Source: Vagococcus martis (GTDB taxonomy: Bacteria > Bacillota > Bacilli > Lactobacillales > Vagococcaceae). From it: a stretch of DNA of 64,000 nt. The notes under the pieces were generated by a model. It made no database searches. It had not been told where the DNA came from and worked only from the letters and a program-made list of their open reading frames with translations. Positions 30,351 to 39,106 of this stretch are shown piece after piece. The position numbers and the translations under genes are program-made. The DNA lies in contig NZ_MVAB01000001.1 in assembly GCF_002026305.1 (NCBI RefSeq), positions 2,308,001 to 2,372,000 of the forward strand, given 5' to 3'. Position 1 is the stretch's first letter. The number at the start of each line of letters is the position of its first letter.

Positions 30351-32597
30351 ATGGGATACTGGGACGGATTTAAAGGTAGTAAATGGCGCACAACTGTGGA
30401 TGTTAGAGATTTTATTCAAGCAAACTACACAGAATACAAAGGTGACGACAGTTTCTTAGAGCCAGCTGCTGACAGCACAGAAAAATTATGGACAAAACTA
30501 CAAGAATTATTTGAAGTTCAACACGAACAAAATGGTGTTTATGACATGGATAATAACATCCCTGCTACAGTAACATCACATGAACCTGGTTACTTAATTA
30601 AAGAAGAAGAAAAAATCGTTGGGTTACAAACTGATGTTCCATTGAAACAAGCATTCATGCCATTTGGTGGTATTAACATGGCAAACAACGCTTTAGTATC
30701 AAATGGATACGAAGTTGATGATGAAATGACTAAAATCTTTTCTGACTGGAGAAAAACTCATAACCAAGGTGTATTTGATGCTTACACTCCAGAAATGAGA
30801 GCCGCTCGTAAAAATAAAATTATTACAGGTCTTCCAGATGCTTATGGTCGTGGACGTATTATCGGTGACTACCGTCGTTTAGCATTATACGGAATTGACT
30901 TCTTAATCGCTGAAAAGAAAAAAGACTTATCTAACGTAGGTAACAAAGTGATGACAGATGATGTTATCCGTTTACGTGAAGAAGTGTCTGATCAAATCAA
31001 AGCATTAGTTGACATTAAAGAAATGGCGACTTACTACGGATTTGATATTTCTAAACCTGCTAAAAACGCTCAAGAAGCTATCCAATGGTTATACTTCGGT
31101 TACTTAGCAGCCATTAAATCTCAAAATGGTGCAGCTATGTCAATCGGACGTATCTCTGCATTCTTAGATATCTATATCCAACGTGATTTAGAAAATGGCG
31201 TAATCAACGAAGCTGAAGCACAAGAATTAATTGACCACTTAATTATGAAATTACGTATGGTTAAATTTGCTCGTACGCCTGAATACAACCAATTATTCTC
31301 TGGATACCCAATTTGGGCAACATTATCAATTGCTGGTATGGGAATTGACGGACGTTCATTAGTAACTAAAAATGATTTCCGTATCTTACATACATTAACA
31401 AACATGGGACCATCTCCAGAACCAAACTTAACAGTATTGTATTCTTCTCATTTACCAGAAGGATTCAGAACTTACGCAGCTAAAATTGCGAAAGAAAGTT
31501 CTTCAATCCAATTTGAAAATGACGATTTATTACGTGCTAACTGGGGATCAGATGACTGTGCGATTGCTTGTTGTGTGTCTGCCACTGTTATGGGTAAAGA
31601 CATGCAATTCTTCGGAGCTCGTGCTAACTTAGCTAAAGCTGTGTTATATGCAATCAACGGTGGGGTTGACGAAGTGACAAAAGCACAAGTTGCACCTCGT
31701 TTCCGTCCAATGACTGGTGATACATTAAACTATGATGAATTCATCACTCGTTACAAAGATATGTTAGATTGGTTAGCAGAATTATATGTAAATACATTAA
31801 ACGTTATCCATTACATGCATGATAAATATGCTTATGAAGCACCACAATTAGCATTCATGGATACTGACTTAAAACGTACATTCGCAACAGGTATCGCTGG
31901 TATCTCTCATGCGGCTGATAGTATCATGGCTATCAAACATGGTAACGTACAAGTTATCCGTGACGAAGATGGTTTAGCAGTTGACTATGTACCACAAAAT
32001 GAGTTCCCAACTTACGGAAATGACAATGAAGAAGCAGATGCTATGGCAAACTGGATCTTAGATTACTTCATGACTCAAATTAAACGTCAACATACTTATA
32101 GAAACTCAACACCTACAACATCATTATTAACGATTACTTCTAATGTTGTTTATGGTAAAGCAACTGGTAACACACCAGACGGACGTCGTGCAGGTAAACC
32201 ATTAGCACCAGGTGCTAACCCAAGTTACCAAGATGGTAAATTCTTAGGTGAGAAAAATGGTCTTTTAGCATCATTAAACTCAACTGCAAGACTTGCTTAC
32301 ACATCAGCTTTAGACGGTATCTCAAATACACAAACTATTAACCCTAATGGTTTAGGTAAAGATGATGATACTCGTATAAACAACTTACGTAACGTAATGG
32401 ATGGCTACTTCGATAGAGGTGGATACCACTTGAACGTGAACGTCTTTACAACTGACTTATTATTAGACGCTCAAGCTCATCCAGAAAAATATCCAAATTT
32501 AACTATCCGTGTATCTGGATACGCAGTTAAATTCCGTGATTTAACTCCAGAACAACAAGCAGACGTTATTTCTCGTACTGCTCATGATAGAATGTAA
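30351..32597 (+). CDS. pflB: Formate acetyltransferase (pyruvate formate-lyase)
   Basis: A 748-residue glycyl-radical enzyme. The radical glycine is Gly723 in RVSGYAVKF, and the adjacent catalytic cysteines are Cys407-Cys408 in [15 protein letters not shown]. It converts pyruvate and CoA to formate and acetyl-CoA under anaerobic conditions, the main mixed-acid route in enterococci. AAGGAGG precedes the ATG by 11 bases. Codon use is strongly biased (few rare codons), consistent with high expression. Its activase gene pflA follows after a terminator. Confidence 0.97.
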   Translation: MGYWDGFKGSKWRTTVDVRDFIQANYTEYKGDDSFLEPAADSTEKLWTKLQELFEVQHEQNGVYDMDNNIPATVTSHEPGYLIKEEEKIVGLQTDVPLKQAFMPFGGINMANNALVSNGYEVDDEMTKIFSDWRKTHNQGVFDAYTPEMRAARKNKIITGLPDAYGRGRIIGDYRRLALYGIDFLIAEKKKDLSNVGNKVMTDDVIRLREEVSDQIKALVDIKEMATYYGFDISKPAKNAQEAIQWLYFGYLAAIKSQNGAAMSIGRISAFLDIYIQRDLENGVINEAEAQELIDHLIMKLRMVKFARTPEYNQLFSGYPIWATLSIAGMGIDGRSLVTKNDFRILHTLTNMGPSPEPNLTVLYSSHLPEGFRTYAAKIAKESSSIQFENDDLLRANWGSDDCAIACCVSATVMGKDMQFFGARANLAKAVLYAINGGVDEVTKAQVAPRFRPMTGDTLNYDEFITRYKDMLDWLAELYVNTLNVIHYMHDKYAYEAPQLAFMDTDLKRTFATGIAGISHAADSIMAIKHGNVQVIRDEDGLAVDYVPQNEFPTYGNDNEEADAMANWILDYFMTQIKRQHTYRNSTPTTSLLTITSNVVYGKATGNTPDGRRAGKPLAPGANPSYQDGKFLGEKNGLLASLNSTARLAYTSALDGISNTQTINPNGLGKDDDTRINNLRNVMDGYFDRGGYHLNVNVFTTDLLLDAQAHPEKYPNLTIRVSGYAVKFRDLTPEQQADVISRTAHDRM

Positions 32598-32616
32598 TTA
32601 AACAATCAGTAAAATA

Positions 32617-32650
32617 AAAGGATGGCTGTTTTAGCGGTCATCCTTTTTTT
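32617..32650 (+). terminator. Terminator between pflB and pflA
   Basis: AAAGGATG / CATCCTTT stem with a partly paired inner part (GCTGTTTTAGC) and a T-run. No separate promoter is visible before pflA, so partial readthrough here probably sets a lower level of activase than of PflB. Confidence 0.82.
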
Positions 32651-32676
32651 AAAAGCAAAGTTAGGAAGTGACGATA

Positions 32677-33450
32677 ATGACAGAATCAGTAACAGGAAGA
32701 ATTCACTCAACAGAAAATTTAGGGACAGTTGACGGTCCAGGTGTACGTTTTATAGTCTTTATGCAAGGATGTAAAATGCGTTGCCAGTTTTGTCATAATC
32801 CTGATACTTGGAAAATCGGTGGAGGACGTGAAGTGACAACTGATGAAATATTAGAAGAAGCTCTACGTTATAAATCTTACTGGGGCGAAGATGGCGGCAT
32901 TACAATTAGTGGTGGTGAGCCATTACTTCAACTTGATTTCATCATTGATTTGTTTAAAAAAGCAAAAAAACATGGGATTCATACAACGGTGGATACTTGT
33001 GGTAAACCATTTACTTTTGAAGAACCATTTTTTAGTAAATTCAATGAAATGTTGAAATACACTGATCTGTTTCTTTTTGATATCAAACATATCGATCAAC
33101 AAGGTCACAAAGAACTAACAATGCATACTAATGATAACATTCTTGAAATGGCTAAGTATTTATCTGATATTGGTCAACCTGTATGGATTCGACATGTTTT
33201 AGTACCGCAAAGAACAGACTATGATGAATTTTTAGTTCGTCTAGACGATTTCATAAAAGAATTAAAAAATGTCGACAAAGTCGAAGTGTTGCCATATCAC
33301 ACAATGGGGCTTTTCAAATGGAAAGACTTAGGAATTGATTACCCATTAAAAGGAATTGACCCACCAACTCAAGAACGAGTAAAAAATGCCCAAGAATTAC
33401 TTCATACTGCAGACTATAATAAGTATAAAGAAAAGCGCCCGGTTAAATAG
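32677..33450 (+). CDS. pflA: Pyruvate formate-lyase activating enzyme
   Basis: A 257-residue radical-SAM enzyme with the CxxxCxxC cluster motif GCKMRCQFCHNPDTW (Cys32, Cys36, Cys39) and GGGEPLLQ-type SAM contact (ISGGEPLLQ). It generates the glycyl radical on PflB. A GTG at 32668 is in frame, but the ATG at 32677 has AGGA at the right distance. It lies directly downstream of pflB as in most Lactobacillales and ends at its own terminator. Confidence 0.95.
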   Translation: MTESVTGRIHSTENLGTVDGPGVRFIVFMQGCKMRCQFCHNPDTWKIGGGREVTTDEILEEALRYKSYWGEDGGITISGGEPLLQLDFIIDLFKKAKKHGIHTTVDTCGKPFTFEEPFFSKFNEMLKYTDLFLFDIKHIDQQGHKELTMHTNDNILEMAKYLSDIGQPVWIRHVLVPQRTDYDEFLVRLDDFIKELKNVDKVEVLPYHTMGLFKWKDLGIDYPLKGIDPPTQERVKNAQELLHTADYNKYKEKRPVK

Positions 33451-33456
33451 TTAGTT

Positions 33457-33490
33457 AAAAAGATTAGGAACAAGTTTCCTAGTCTTTTTT
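33457..33490 (+). terminator. Terminator after pflA
   Basis: AAAGATTAGGAA and TTTCCTAGTCTTT form an imperfect 12-bp stem with a short loop, then a T-run. Confidence 0.82.
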
Positions 33491-33609
33491 TGTTTAGGAA
33501 TGGCTCAACAGATGGTCTGATAGAAAATCGTTCTTAAGTTGGATTTAAATTATATTAAACGACCGTTATAATAAAAGTATGTTAAATAAAGAAAAGGGGA
33601 GAACAACAC

Positions 33610-34245
33610 ATGAAAAAAATTATTTTATTAAGTAGTGCAGTATTATCATTGGGGGTATTTGCTGGGTGCTCATCTCAGTCAACCAACTCAACAAATACAG
33701 GAAAATCATCCAGTTCACAAGTAGCTAGTTCAAGTAGTCAAACTAAGGCGTCATCAAGTCAATCCACAAGCAGCTCAACTGCCGCATCTGATGGTACTGT
33801 TTATAATGTTAGTTTATCTGATGCCATTGATACATATAAAGAAAATTACCCAGATACAGATATTACATCTATTAGCTTGGACACAAGTTTAGGCAAAAGT
33901 TTTTATTCAATTGAAGGGGTAGATGATAACAAAGAATATGAATTAAAAATTAACACAGACACAAAAGAGGTAAAAAAAGATCGCGAAGAATCATTAGATC
34001 GTGATGAAAAAAATGGCGTGAAGCGAAAAGAAAACAAATTAAATTTAGTAGATATGAAAGACATGTCAGAAATTTTTGATATTGCAGTCAAAGAAGCCGG
34101 TTTTGGTAAAGTAGTGGATTGGGAAATTAAAGAAAAACTAGGTGTTACTTATTGGGAAGTATCTGTTGAAGAAGGTATGACGAAAGAAGTTGATTACAAA
34201 ATAAATGCTCAAACTGGTGAAATCATTGAAACTGACGCAGATTAA
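33610..34245 (+). CDS. PepSY-domain lipoprotein
   Basis: A 211-residue lipoprotein. The signal peptide MKKIILLSSAVLSLGVFAGC has a clear lipobox (FAGC, Cys20). It is followed by a Ser/Thr-rich linker to about 60 and two PepSY-like repeats (about 65-125 and 145-210), each ending in a typical strand (YELKINTDTKEV; DYKINAQTGEII). PepSY proteins are thought to inhibit or sense proteases at the surface. GAAAAGGGGAG precedes the ATG, TATAAT is at 33567-33572, and a terminator follows. Confidence 0.82.
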   Translation: MKKIILLSSAVLSLGVFAGCSSQSTNSTNTGKSSSSQVASSSSQTKASSSQSTSSSTAASDGTVYNVSLSDAIDTYKENYPDTDITSISLDTSLGKSFYSIEGVDDNKEYELKINTDTKEVKKDREESLDRDEKNGVKRKENKLNLVDMKDMSEIFDIAVKEAGFGKVVDWEIKEKLGVTYWEVSVEEGMTKEVDYKINAQTGEIIETDAD

Positions 34246-34247
34246 TG

Positions 34248-34286
34248 AAAAAGATAGATTAGTGTTTGGCTAATCTATCTTTTTTT
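34248..34286. terminator. Bidirectional terminator after the PepSY lipoprotein gene
   Basis: AAAAAGATAGATTAG and CTAATCTATCTTTTT form a 15-bp perfect stem with a 7-base loop; A-rich left, T-rich right. The minus-strand membrane protein gene ends just beyond it. Confidence 0.92.
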
Positions 34287-34287
34287 A

Positions 34288-34692
34288 CTACATGGTTTTA
34301 TTTAATTTGTTAATAAAGTAAACGGTCAAAATAGAGTGAATTGCAAATAGACCGACAAGAGTGGCTGTTACCCAAAGTGATTGTTGTGTCGCTGACGTGA
34401 TTAACGATAAAATCACGACAAGGATGGATAAAATTGATCCAGATTTTGCAAGAGCCATTGTCTTGATTTCGATATTTCTTGGGTCATTTGCTTCTACTTT
34501 GTATTCTTTTGCGTATTGAGGGTTATGGACAAATTTTTTGTATTTTATAACATTCGCAACAGCCCCACCAATAAAGCCAGATCCTAACCCTATTGAAATG
34601 GGAGATAGGTCGGAGTCGACTAGTAAGCCGAAAAATAGTAGGGCAATTCCTGCGATTAGTAATAATAAACTAGCTGTTTTTTTCTTTTTCAT
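34288..34692 (-). CDS. Small membrane protein partner of an XRE regulator
   Basis: A 134-residue protein with four hydrophobic segments in two pairs (about 7-25, 30-48, 82-102, 108-128) and a charged loop between. AAAGGAGAG precedes the ATG at 34692. It follows the XRE regulator by 18 bases, a pairing common in firmicutes in which a small HTH protein controls an integral membrane protein. No catalytic motif is visible; function unknown. Confidence 0.7.
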   Translation of the reverse strand: MKKKKTASLLLLIAGIALLFFGLLVDSDLSPISIGLGSGFIGGAVANVIKYKKFVHNPQYAKEYKVEANDPRNIEIKTMALAKSGSILSILVVILSLITSATQQSLWVTATLVGLFAIHSILTVYFINKLNKTM

Positions 34693-34710
34693 AGTGTGTC
34701 TCTCCTTTGA

Positions 34711-34914
34711 TTATTCGTCATCATCTTCAAGTAAAAAGATGTCTTCAACGGCTACATTAAAAAATTTTCCGATTTTTAAGGCGAGTATAATAGAGGGATT
34801 ATACTTTCCTTTTTCTAAAGAAATGATAGTCTGTCGTGAAATATCTAAAGCATTAGCTAAATCTTGTTGGGTCATCCTTTTTTCTTTTCTAATTTTGGTT
34901 AAATTGTTTTTCAT
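34711..34914 (-). CDS. XRE-family HTH transcriptional regulator
   Basis: A 67-residue Cro/C1-type regulator that is nearly all DNA-binding domain: LTKIRKEKRMTQQDLANAL then ISRQTIISLEKGKYNPSI, ending in an acidic tail EDDDE. GGAGGAG is 4-5 bases before the ATG. The promoter upstream (TTGACA-17-TATTCT) is flanked by two copies of a palindrome, so it most likely represses itself and the membrane protein gene behind it. Confidence 0.88.
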   Translation of the reverse strand: MKNNLTKIRKEKRMTQQDLANALDISRQTIISLEKGKYNPSIILALKIGKFFNVAVEDIFLLEDDDE

Positions 34915-34926
34915 GGCTCCTCCTTT

Positions 34927-34944
34927 TGTAAAGCGTCCTTTACA
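34927..34944. promoter_or_regulatory. Operator 1 of the XRE regulator (inferred)
   Basis: TGTAAAG-CGTC-CTTTACA is a perfect 7-bp inverted repeat with a 4-base centre, located just downstream of the -10, near the transcription start. Confidence 0.65.
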
Positions 34945-34949
34945 TTTAT

Positions 34950-34978
34950 AGAATACAGCTTAATGGTTTTTATGTCAA
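34950..34978 (-). promoter_or_regulatory. Promoter of the XRE/membrane protein operon
   Basis: On the minus strand a consensus TTGACA (34973-34978) and TATTCT (34950-34955) are separated by 17 bases. Confidence 0.75.
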
Positions 34979-34991
34979 GTGTCCTTTACAT
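34972..34991. promoter_or_regulatory. Operator 2 of the XRE regulator (inferred)
   Basis: ATGTCAAG-TGTC-CTTTACAT matches operator 1 with one mismatch in an 8-bp inverted repeat. It overlaps the -35 box. The centres of the two sites are 46 bases apart. Confidence 0.62.
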
Positions 34992-35077
34992 TTTTGGATT
35001 ATAAATTTTTGAATGCTCTTTTTTAAAATTATGATATAATGTTAAATGTATGACATTAACTGGAGGGATATATCACT

Positions 35078-36007
35078 ATGACAAAGGTATTAATTTTTGG
35101 TCATCAAAATCCGGATACAGATGCGATTGCTTCAGCGATTTCATTTGCTTATCTACAAAATAAACTAGGTGTAAACGCCGAGGCAGTAGCTCTTGGAGAA
35201 CCTAATGAAGAAACGGCTTATGCATTAAATCACTTTAAAGTTGACGCGCCAAGAGTTGTTGAGAGTTGCGCGAATGAAACAACACAAGTCATGTTAGTCG
35301 ATCACAATGAAGCACAACAAAGTGTGGGTGATATCAAAGAGTTAGAAGTACTAGCAGTGGTAGATCATCACCGTATTGCAAACTTTGAAACAGCAAATCC
35401 TTTGTACTATCGTGCAGAACCTGTAGGATGTACAAACACAATTATCTTGAAAATCTTTAAAGAGCATGGTGTTGACATTCCAAAAGAGATTGCCGGAATG
35501 ATGTTATCAGCTATTGTATCTGATTCATTACTATTCAAATCACCAACATGTACCGATGAAGATGTTAAAGCAGCAAAAGAATTAGCTGAGATTGCTGGTG
35601 TTGATTTAGAAAGCTATGGCTTAGAAATGCTTAAAGCAGGAACCAATCTTTCAACTAAAACAGCAGTGGAATTAATCAATGCAGATGCTAAAACATTCCC
35701 AATGGCTGATAAATCAGTTCGTATTGGTCAAGTAAACACAGTTGATGTGAATGATGTATTATCTCGTCAATCAGAATTAGAAGAAGCAATGGCAAAAGAA
35801 AATGCTGATAACGGATTTGACTTATTTGTATTAGTGATTACAAATATTTTAGACAGTGATTCAGTGATCCTTGTAGTAGGAGAGCCTAAAGAAAAAATAG
35901 AAACAGCATTTAATGTGACGCTTGAAAACAATACGGCAGAATTAGCTGGTGTTGTGTCACGTAAAAAACAAGTGGTACCACCATTAACAAACGCATTTAA
36001 TGCATAA
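35078..36007 (+). CDS. ppaC: Manganese-dependent inorganic pyrophosphatase (family II)
   Basis: A 309-residue DHH/DHHA2 enzyme with metal-ligand motifs HQNPDTDAI near residue 9, MLVDHNE and VVDHHR, and the C-terminal substrate motif [10 protein letters not shown]. It hydrolyses pyrophosphate in the cytoplasm and so drives biosynthesis. ACTGGAGGG lies 9-10 bases before the ATG, and an extended -10 TGATATAAT is at 35032-35040. It has its own terminator. Confidence 0.95.
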   Translation: MTKVLIFGHQNPDTDAIASAISFAYLQNKLGVNAEAVALGEPNEETAYALNHFKVDAPRVVESCANETTQVMLVDHNEAQQSVGDIKELEVLAVVDHHRIANFETANPLYYRAEPVGCTNTIILKIFKEHGVDIPKEIAGMMLSAIVSDSLLFKSPTCTDEDVKAAKELAEIAGVDLESYGLEMLKAGTNLSTKTAVELINADAKTFPMADKSVRIGQVNTVDVNDVLSRQSELEEAMAKENADNGFDLFVLVITNILDSDSVILVVGEPKEKIETAFNVTLENNTAELAGVVSRKKQVVPPLTNAFNA

Positions 36008-36020
36008 AACAACAAAGAGG

Positions 36021-36051
36021 AAAATCTCTGAGGAAACTTGGAGATTTTTTT
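36021..36051 (+). terminator. Terminator after ppaC
   Basis: AAAATCTC and GAGATTTT enclose a loop that can pair internally, followed by T residues. Confidence 0.72.
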
Positions 36052-36071
36052 AAACTGAGGAGGTCAGCTGT

Positions 36072-37025
36072 ATGTATCGGTTGGTTACATTAAATAAAAC
36101 ACCAGCGAAAAGACAGTTAATGAATGACGAAGCATTTGCTCAAGTCCTTAACTTCCTCATATCTGAGTCAAAGCATGTGACATTAAGAGAAGTAAAACGA
36201 TCACTGCCGCAACTCAGTGAAATCGAGAAAAAAATGGAAGATTGGGTCAATCTTGGGGTGATCTCTCGTCATCATGGTCGATATAGCTTAATTGGTGACA
36301 CCATATCTAAAGGTCAACAGGCTGAGCGAATGACGATGCTTGAGTCGTCTTTTATAGACTGGTTAGACGTTGCTCTTGAGCAGATTAATGCACTAAAAAT
36401 AACAACTAAAGAAAGAAGTTTTTATTTAATTCATGCTTTGGTGAGCCAATTAGAGTGCAGTGAACCAAGTATATATTTTATTGAGCAGTCACCCAGTTTA
36501 GATGATATTCTCTCGCTCCCAGTTTATCTTCAAAAATTGTCCGGTATAAAAACGGATATTTATTCATATGAACGACTGGATGAATTAGATGGCACACATA
36601 CATTAGCTTCATATTTTTATGAACAACGCTATCAAGTATCAACTAATAGTAAGATGTATATGATGATAAATCGTTTGCTAGGAGATGTTAATCCATCGTA
36701 TTATATTCATTATGTCGAACGAAAACTCCGCCGAATCAAAAAAGGGCGTCAGATTCCTGTTGCATCGCAAGATATCTTTTTAGAAAGTTTGTTAGTATTA
36801 AATTATTTGACAGATAATGATGGCTACTATGATTCTAATCTTACGGTAATCACTGACGACTTGCTTAACCAGTTTAAAACGATTGTACAACCTTTAGTTG
36901 ATGGCTTACTACTTAATGAGATTGACTTGTTGTACTTAGTGGGATGGCTAAAAAGTAATGGTTTAGTTGATGATGAATCAGTACTCGTGGGGGTATACGA
37001 ATTCTTAGGCATAAAAGTTGGATAA
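36072..37025 (+). CDS. Hypothetical protein downstream of ppaC (DUF1803-like)
   Basis: A 317-residue soluble protein. The N-terminal 80 residues (LNFLISESKHVTLREVKR, EDWVNLGVISRHHGRYSL) look like a winged-helix or lid domain, and the rest is mostly helical with many Tyr and Leu. Its place right after ppaC matches a gene annotated DUF1803 in enterococci and streptococci; that link is from memory and moderate. AGGAGG precedes the ATG by 7 bases. No catalytic motif or membrane segment is visible. Confidence 0.65.
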   Translation: MYRLVTLNKTPAKRQLMNDEAFAQVLNFLISESKHVTLREVKRSLPQLSEIEKKMEDWVNLGVISRHHGRYSLIGDTISKGQQAERMTMLESSFIDWLDVALEQINALKITTKERSFYLIHALVSQLECSEPSIYFIEQSPSLDDILSLPVYLQKLSGIKTDIYSYERLDELDGTHTLASYFYEQRYQVSTNSKMYMMINRLLGDVNPSYYIHYVERKLRRIKKGRQIPVASQDIFLESLLVLNYLTDNDGYYDSNLTVITDDLLNQFKTIVQPLVDGLLLNEIDLLYLVGWLKSNGLVDDESVLVGVYEFLGIKVG

Positions 37026-37046
37026 ACCGATTTCTCTTTATATAAT
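37018..37046 (+). promoter_or_regulatory. Promoter of the thioredoxin-like gene
   Basis: TTGGAT (37018-37023) and TATAAT (37041-37046), 17 bases apart. The -10 sits in the loop side of a perfect 11-bp inverted repeat (TTTCTCTTTAT / ATAAAGAGAAA, 37031-37058). Confidence 0.6.
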
Positions 37047-37070
37047 GATAAAGAGAAAAGAGGGAAAACG

Positions 37071-37409
37071 ATGTTTAAACAAGTAAAAGAAATAAATAAG
37101 TTAAATGAATTGGTACAAAAAGAAGGGTTGACTCTAGTGTATTTTAGTCAACCAAATTGTAGTGTTTGCCATGGGTTGAAACCGCAAGTGAAAAGTAAAT
37201 TAGCTGAGTTTAGTGAAGATATCACATTTTTGGATGTCAATACATTTGATATTCCAGAAGTATCAGGTGAATATCAAGTGATGACTGTACCAGTTATTTT
37301 ATTGTTTTTAGACGGAAAAGAATATTTAAGAAAGGCGAGGTTTGTTCCAGTTGTTGAACTATATAATGACGTGAAAAAAATAGTCGATGGTGTTAATAGC
37401 ATGAACTAA
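37071..37409 (+). CDS. Thioredoxin-family protein
   Basis: A 112-residue thioredoxin fold with the redox motif PNCSVCHGLKP (Cys-Ser-Val-Cys) and the cis-proline loop MTVPVILLFLDG. It resembles the YtpP/YdbP-type small thioredoxins rather than TrxA, whose motif is CGPC. It probably reduces disulfides in the cytoplasm. AGAGGG is 7-8 bases before the ATG. A small membrane-anchored protein follows after 20 bases. Confidence 0.85.
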   Translation: MFKQVKEINKLNELVQKEGLTLVYFSQPNCSVCHGLKPQVKSKLAEFSEDITFLDVNTFDIPEVSGEYQVMTVPVILLFLDGKEYLRKARFVPVVELYNDVKKIVDGVNSMN

Positions 37410-37429
37410 TCTTTTTAAGGAGATAGTAT

Positions 37430-37783
37430 ATGAAAGTTTTTAAACGAATTTTTTCTATTTTAATTTTATTAATTATTATTGGTGGTGTGGGGTACTACTT
37501 TTACACTGAACAAGTAAAAGGTGGTGCTCCAGATGTGGTTGCTAAAGATACAGGAAGTATTGATTTATCAAAAATTGAGCAAACAGATGATTCTAAAACA
37601 ACTGAAGGCGAATATAAAGAAGAATTTGAGTCTTGGGATGCTTTAGATGAAAAAGCGAAAGATGATCAATATGTACTAGATCAGTATCCTGATAAGACGT
37701 TGTATTTGATATCAGCAACCAAACAAGCTAATGGAAAAGTCTTAGCAGTATTTGATGATCAACCAATTAAAGACAAAAAATGA
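37430..37783 (+). CDS. Small membrane-anchored extracytoplasmic protein, function unknown
   Basis: A 117-residue protein with one N-terminal helix (about 7-25, IFSILILLIIIGGVGYYFY) and an acidic domain outside the membrane (ESWDALDEKAKDDQY, TLYLISATKQANGK). AAGGAG precedes the ATG by 7 bases. It is co-transcribed with the thioredoxin-like gene and ends in a terminator. There are no cysteines, so it is not itself a redox partner. Family not recognised. Confidence 0.68.
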   Translation: MKVFKRIFSILILLIIIGGVGYYFYTEQVKGGAPDVVAKDTGSIDLSKIEQTDDSKTTEGEYKEEFESWDALDEKAKDDQYVLDQYPDKTLYLISATKQANGKVLAVFDDQPIKDKK

Positions 37784-37821
37784 AAAAAGGACAGTGTCTT
37801 TTATAGACAGTGTCTTTTTTT
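37783..37821 (+). terminator. Terminator after the thioredoxin operon
   Basis: AAAAAGGACA / TGTCTTTTTT outer stem and GTCT / AGAC inner stem with a U-tail; the stem starts at the stop codon. Confidence 0.82.
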
Positions 37822-37920
37822 ATATAAAAAAATTCACGTATACCACTTTTATATTGAATAAAATTTGAGTTGTTATCAGAAAATAATGGTAAGGGTTTCA
37901 TAATAAATTGAAATAAAATA

Positions 37921-37958
37921 AGCAAGTACTCATCCGATGGTGGGGGTGAATACTTGCT
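37921..37958 (-). terminator. Putative terminator of the small HicB-like gene
   Basis: AGCAAGTACTCA and TGAATACTTGCT pair over 12 bp with one mismatch around a G-rich 14-base loop; on the minus strand it is followed by a T-rich stretch. Confidence 0.55.
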
Positions 37959-37984
37959 CTAATAACTGGATTCGTCCAATGTCA

Positions 37985-38140
37985 TTACTCCTTAATTAAT
38001 AGATTTAAATTGTTTTTTGCTTCTTCAATAGTAGCACCAGTTGCAAAGACTTCATCGTTTGTTGCGTCAAACACAATAAAAATGTTTTCATCTGTATTTA
38101 AAGTGACACGATATGAAATAGCTTGTTGTGTAAACACCAT
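37985..38140 (-). CDS. Small HicB-like protein (orphan)
   Basis: A 51-residue protein, MVFTQQAISYRVTLNTDE then IFIVFDATNDEVFATGAT and IEEAKNNLNLLIKE. The pattern of two strands, a Gly-x-Thr turn and a helix resembles the partial RNase-H fold of HicB antitoxins, but there is no DNA-binding tail and no HicA toxin beside it. AAAGGAGG lies 8 bases before the ATG at 38140 and fixes the start within a longer open frame. Function unknown. Confidence 0.6.
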   Translation of the reverse strand: MVFTQQAISYRVTLNTDENIFIVFDATNDEVFATGATIEEAKNNLNLLIKE

Positions 38141-38360
38141 TGTATCATTCCTCCTTTTCAAGAACGTATGGAATATATCTCTTAACCACATTTCTAATTT
38201 AACATATACCAATTTATTAATCAACAAAAATAGCGTGAAGTTTATGAATAGTTTGTAAATATTGTGTAAAAAAACATCAAGTAGACTCTTTGTGTTATTA
38301 AGTGATGTTCTTTAGAAGGGGATGATGTCACTAAAAAAACAACTCATCATGTAAAAACTA

Positions 38361-38389
38361 TTTACAATCTGTAAAACGTTACTTATACT
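38361..38389 (+). promoter_or_regulatory. Promoter of the DUF969-DUF979-pcp operon
   Basis: TTTACA (38361-38366) and TATACT (38384-38389), spaced 17 bases, about 30 bases before the ATG. Confidence 0.65.
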
Positions 38390-38419
38390 TCTAATTATTG
38401 TTATTTTAGGAGGGATTTT

Positions 38420-39103
38420 ATGGAATGGATTAAATTAATTGGGATTCTAATTATTTTAGTCGGATTTATGTTTAAATTTGATACAATAGCCGTCGTGATT
38501 GTCGCAGCACTTTCAACTGCACTTGTATCAGGAATGTCATTTTATGAGTTTTTCACTATGCTAGGAGAAGCATTTGTCAAGAATCGATTGGTTACTATCT
38601 TTTTATTGACGTTACCAATGATTGGACTATCAGAACGTTTTGGGCTAAGACAACAAGCAGTTATTTTGATTAAAAAAATAAAAGGCCTAACGCCTGGTAA
38701 ATTCATTACGCTTTATACAGCTTTACGTGAATTAGCTGGATTATTTGGTCTTCGTTTGTCTGGACATCCTCAATTTGTGCGACCAATTGTCAATCCAATG
38801 GCTCAAGCTGCTGCCAAACATACTTATGGTGAGATCACAAGAGAGGATGAGGATAAAATTAAAGCACGTTCAGCTGCTAGTGAAAACTTTGGGAACTTTT
38901 TTGCTCAAAATACATTTATTGCATCTGCTGGCGTGTTGCTTATTTATGGTACGTTAAAAGATTTAGGCTATGAAGTTAGTGATGCAAGTATTGCACGTAT
39001 GGCACTTCTTGTCGCAGTGATTGCATTGGTGTTATCAGCTTTATCAAATTGGTTATTTGATAGAAAATTAGCAAAAAAATATAAAAAGATGAAAGGAGAA
39101 TAG
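38420..39103 (+). CDS. DUF969-family membrane protein
   Basis: A 227-residue protein with about five membrane helices. It has a conserved cytoplasmic region RELAGLFGLRLSGHPQFVRP and a following NPMAQAAAKHTYGEI, diagnostic of DUF969. This family is always found with DUF979 and often next to pcp, so the pair is thought to be a transporter for pyroglutamate or related peptides; this is inference from context. GGAGGG lies 7 bases before the ATG. Confidence 0.85.
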   Translation: MEWIKLIGILIILVGFMFKFDTIAVVIVAALSTALVSGMSFYEFFTMLGEAFVKNRLVTIFLLTLPMIGLSERFGLRQQAVILIKKIKGLTPGKFITLYTALRELAGLFGLRLSGHPQFVRPIVNPMAQAAAKHTYGEITREDEDKIKARSAASENFGNFFAQNTFIASAGVLLIYGTLKDLGYEVSDASIARMALLVAVIALVLSALSNWLFDRKLAKKYKKMKGE

Positions 39104-39106
39104 AAG

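Noticed and set aside
36827-37012. Minus-strand open frame at the end of the DUF1803-like gene
   Set aside because: Antisense shadow without start signals or homology.
37921-37980. G-rich hairpin with GGTGGGGGTG loop considered as a riboswitch or small RNA
   Set aside because: Its place directly after the minus-strand gene and its T-rich tail fit a terminator; no aptamer-like core was recognised.
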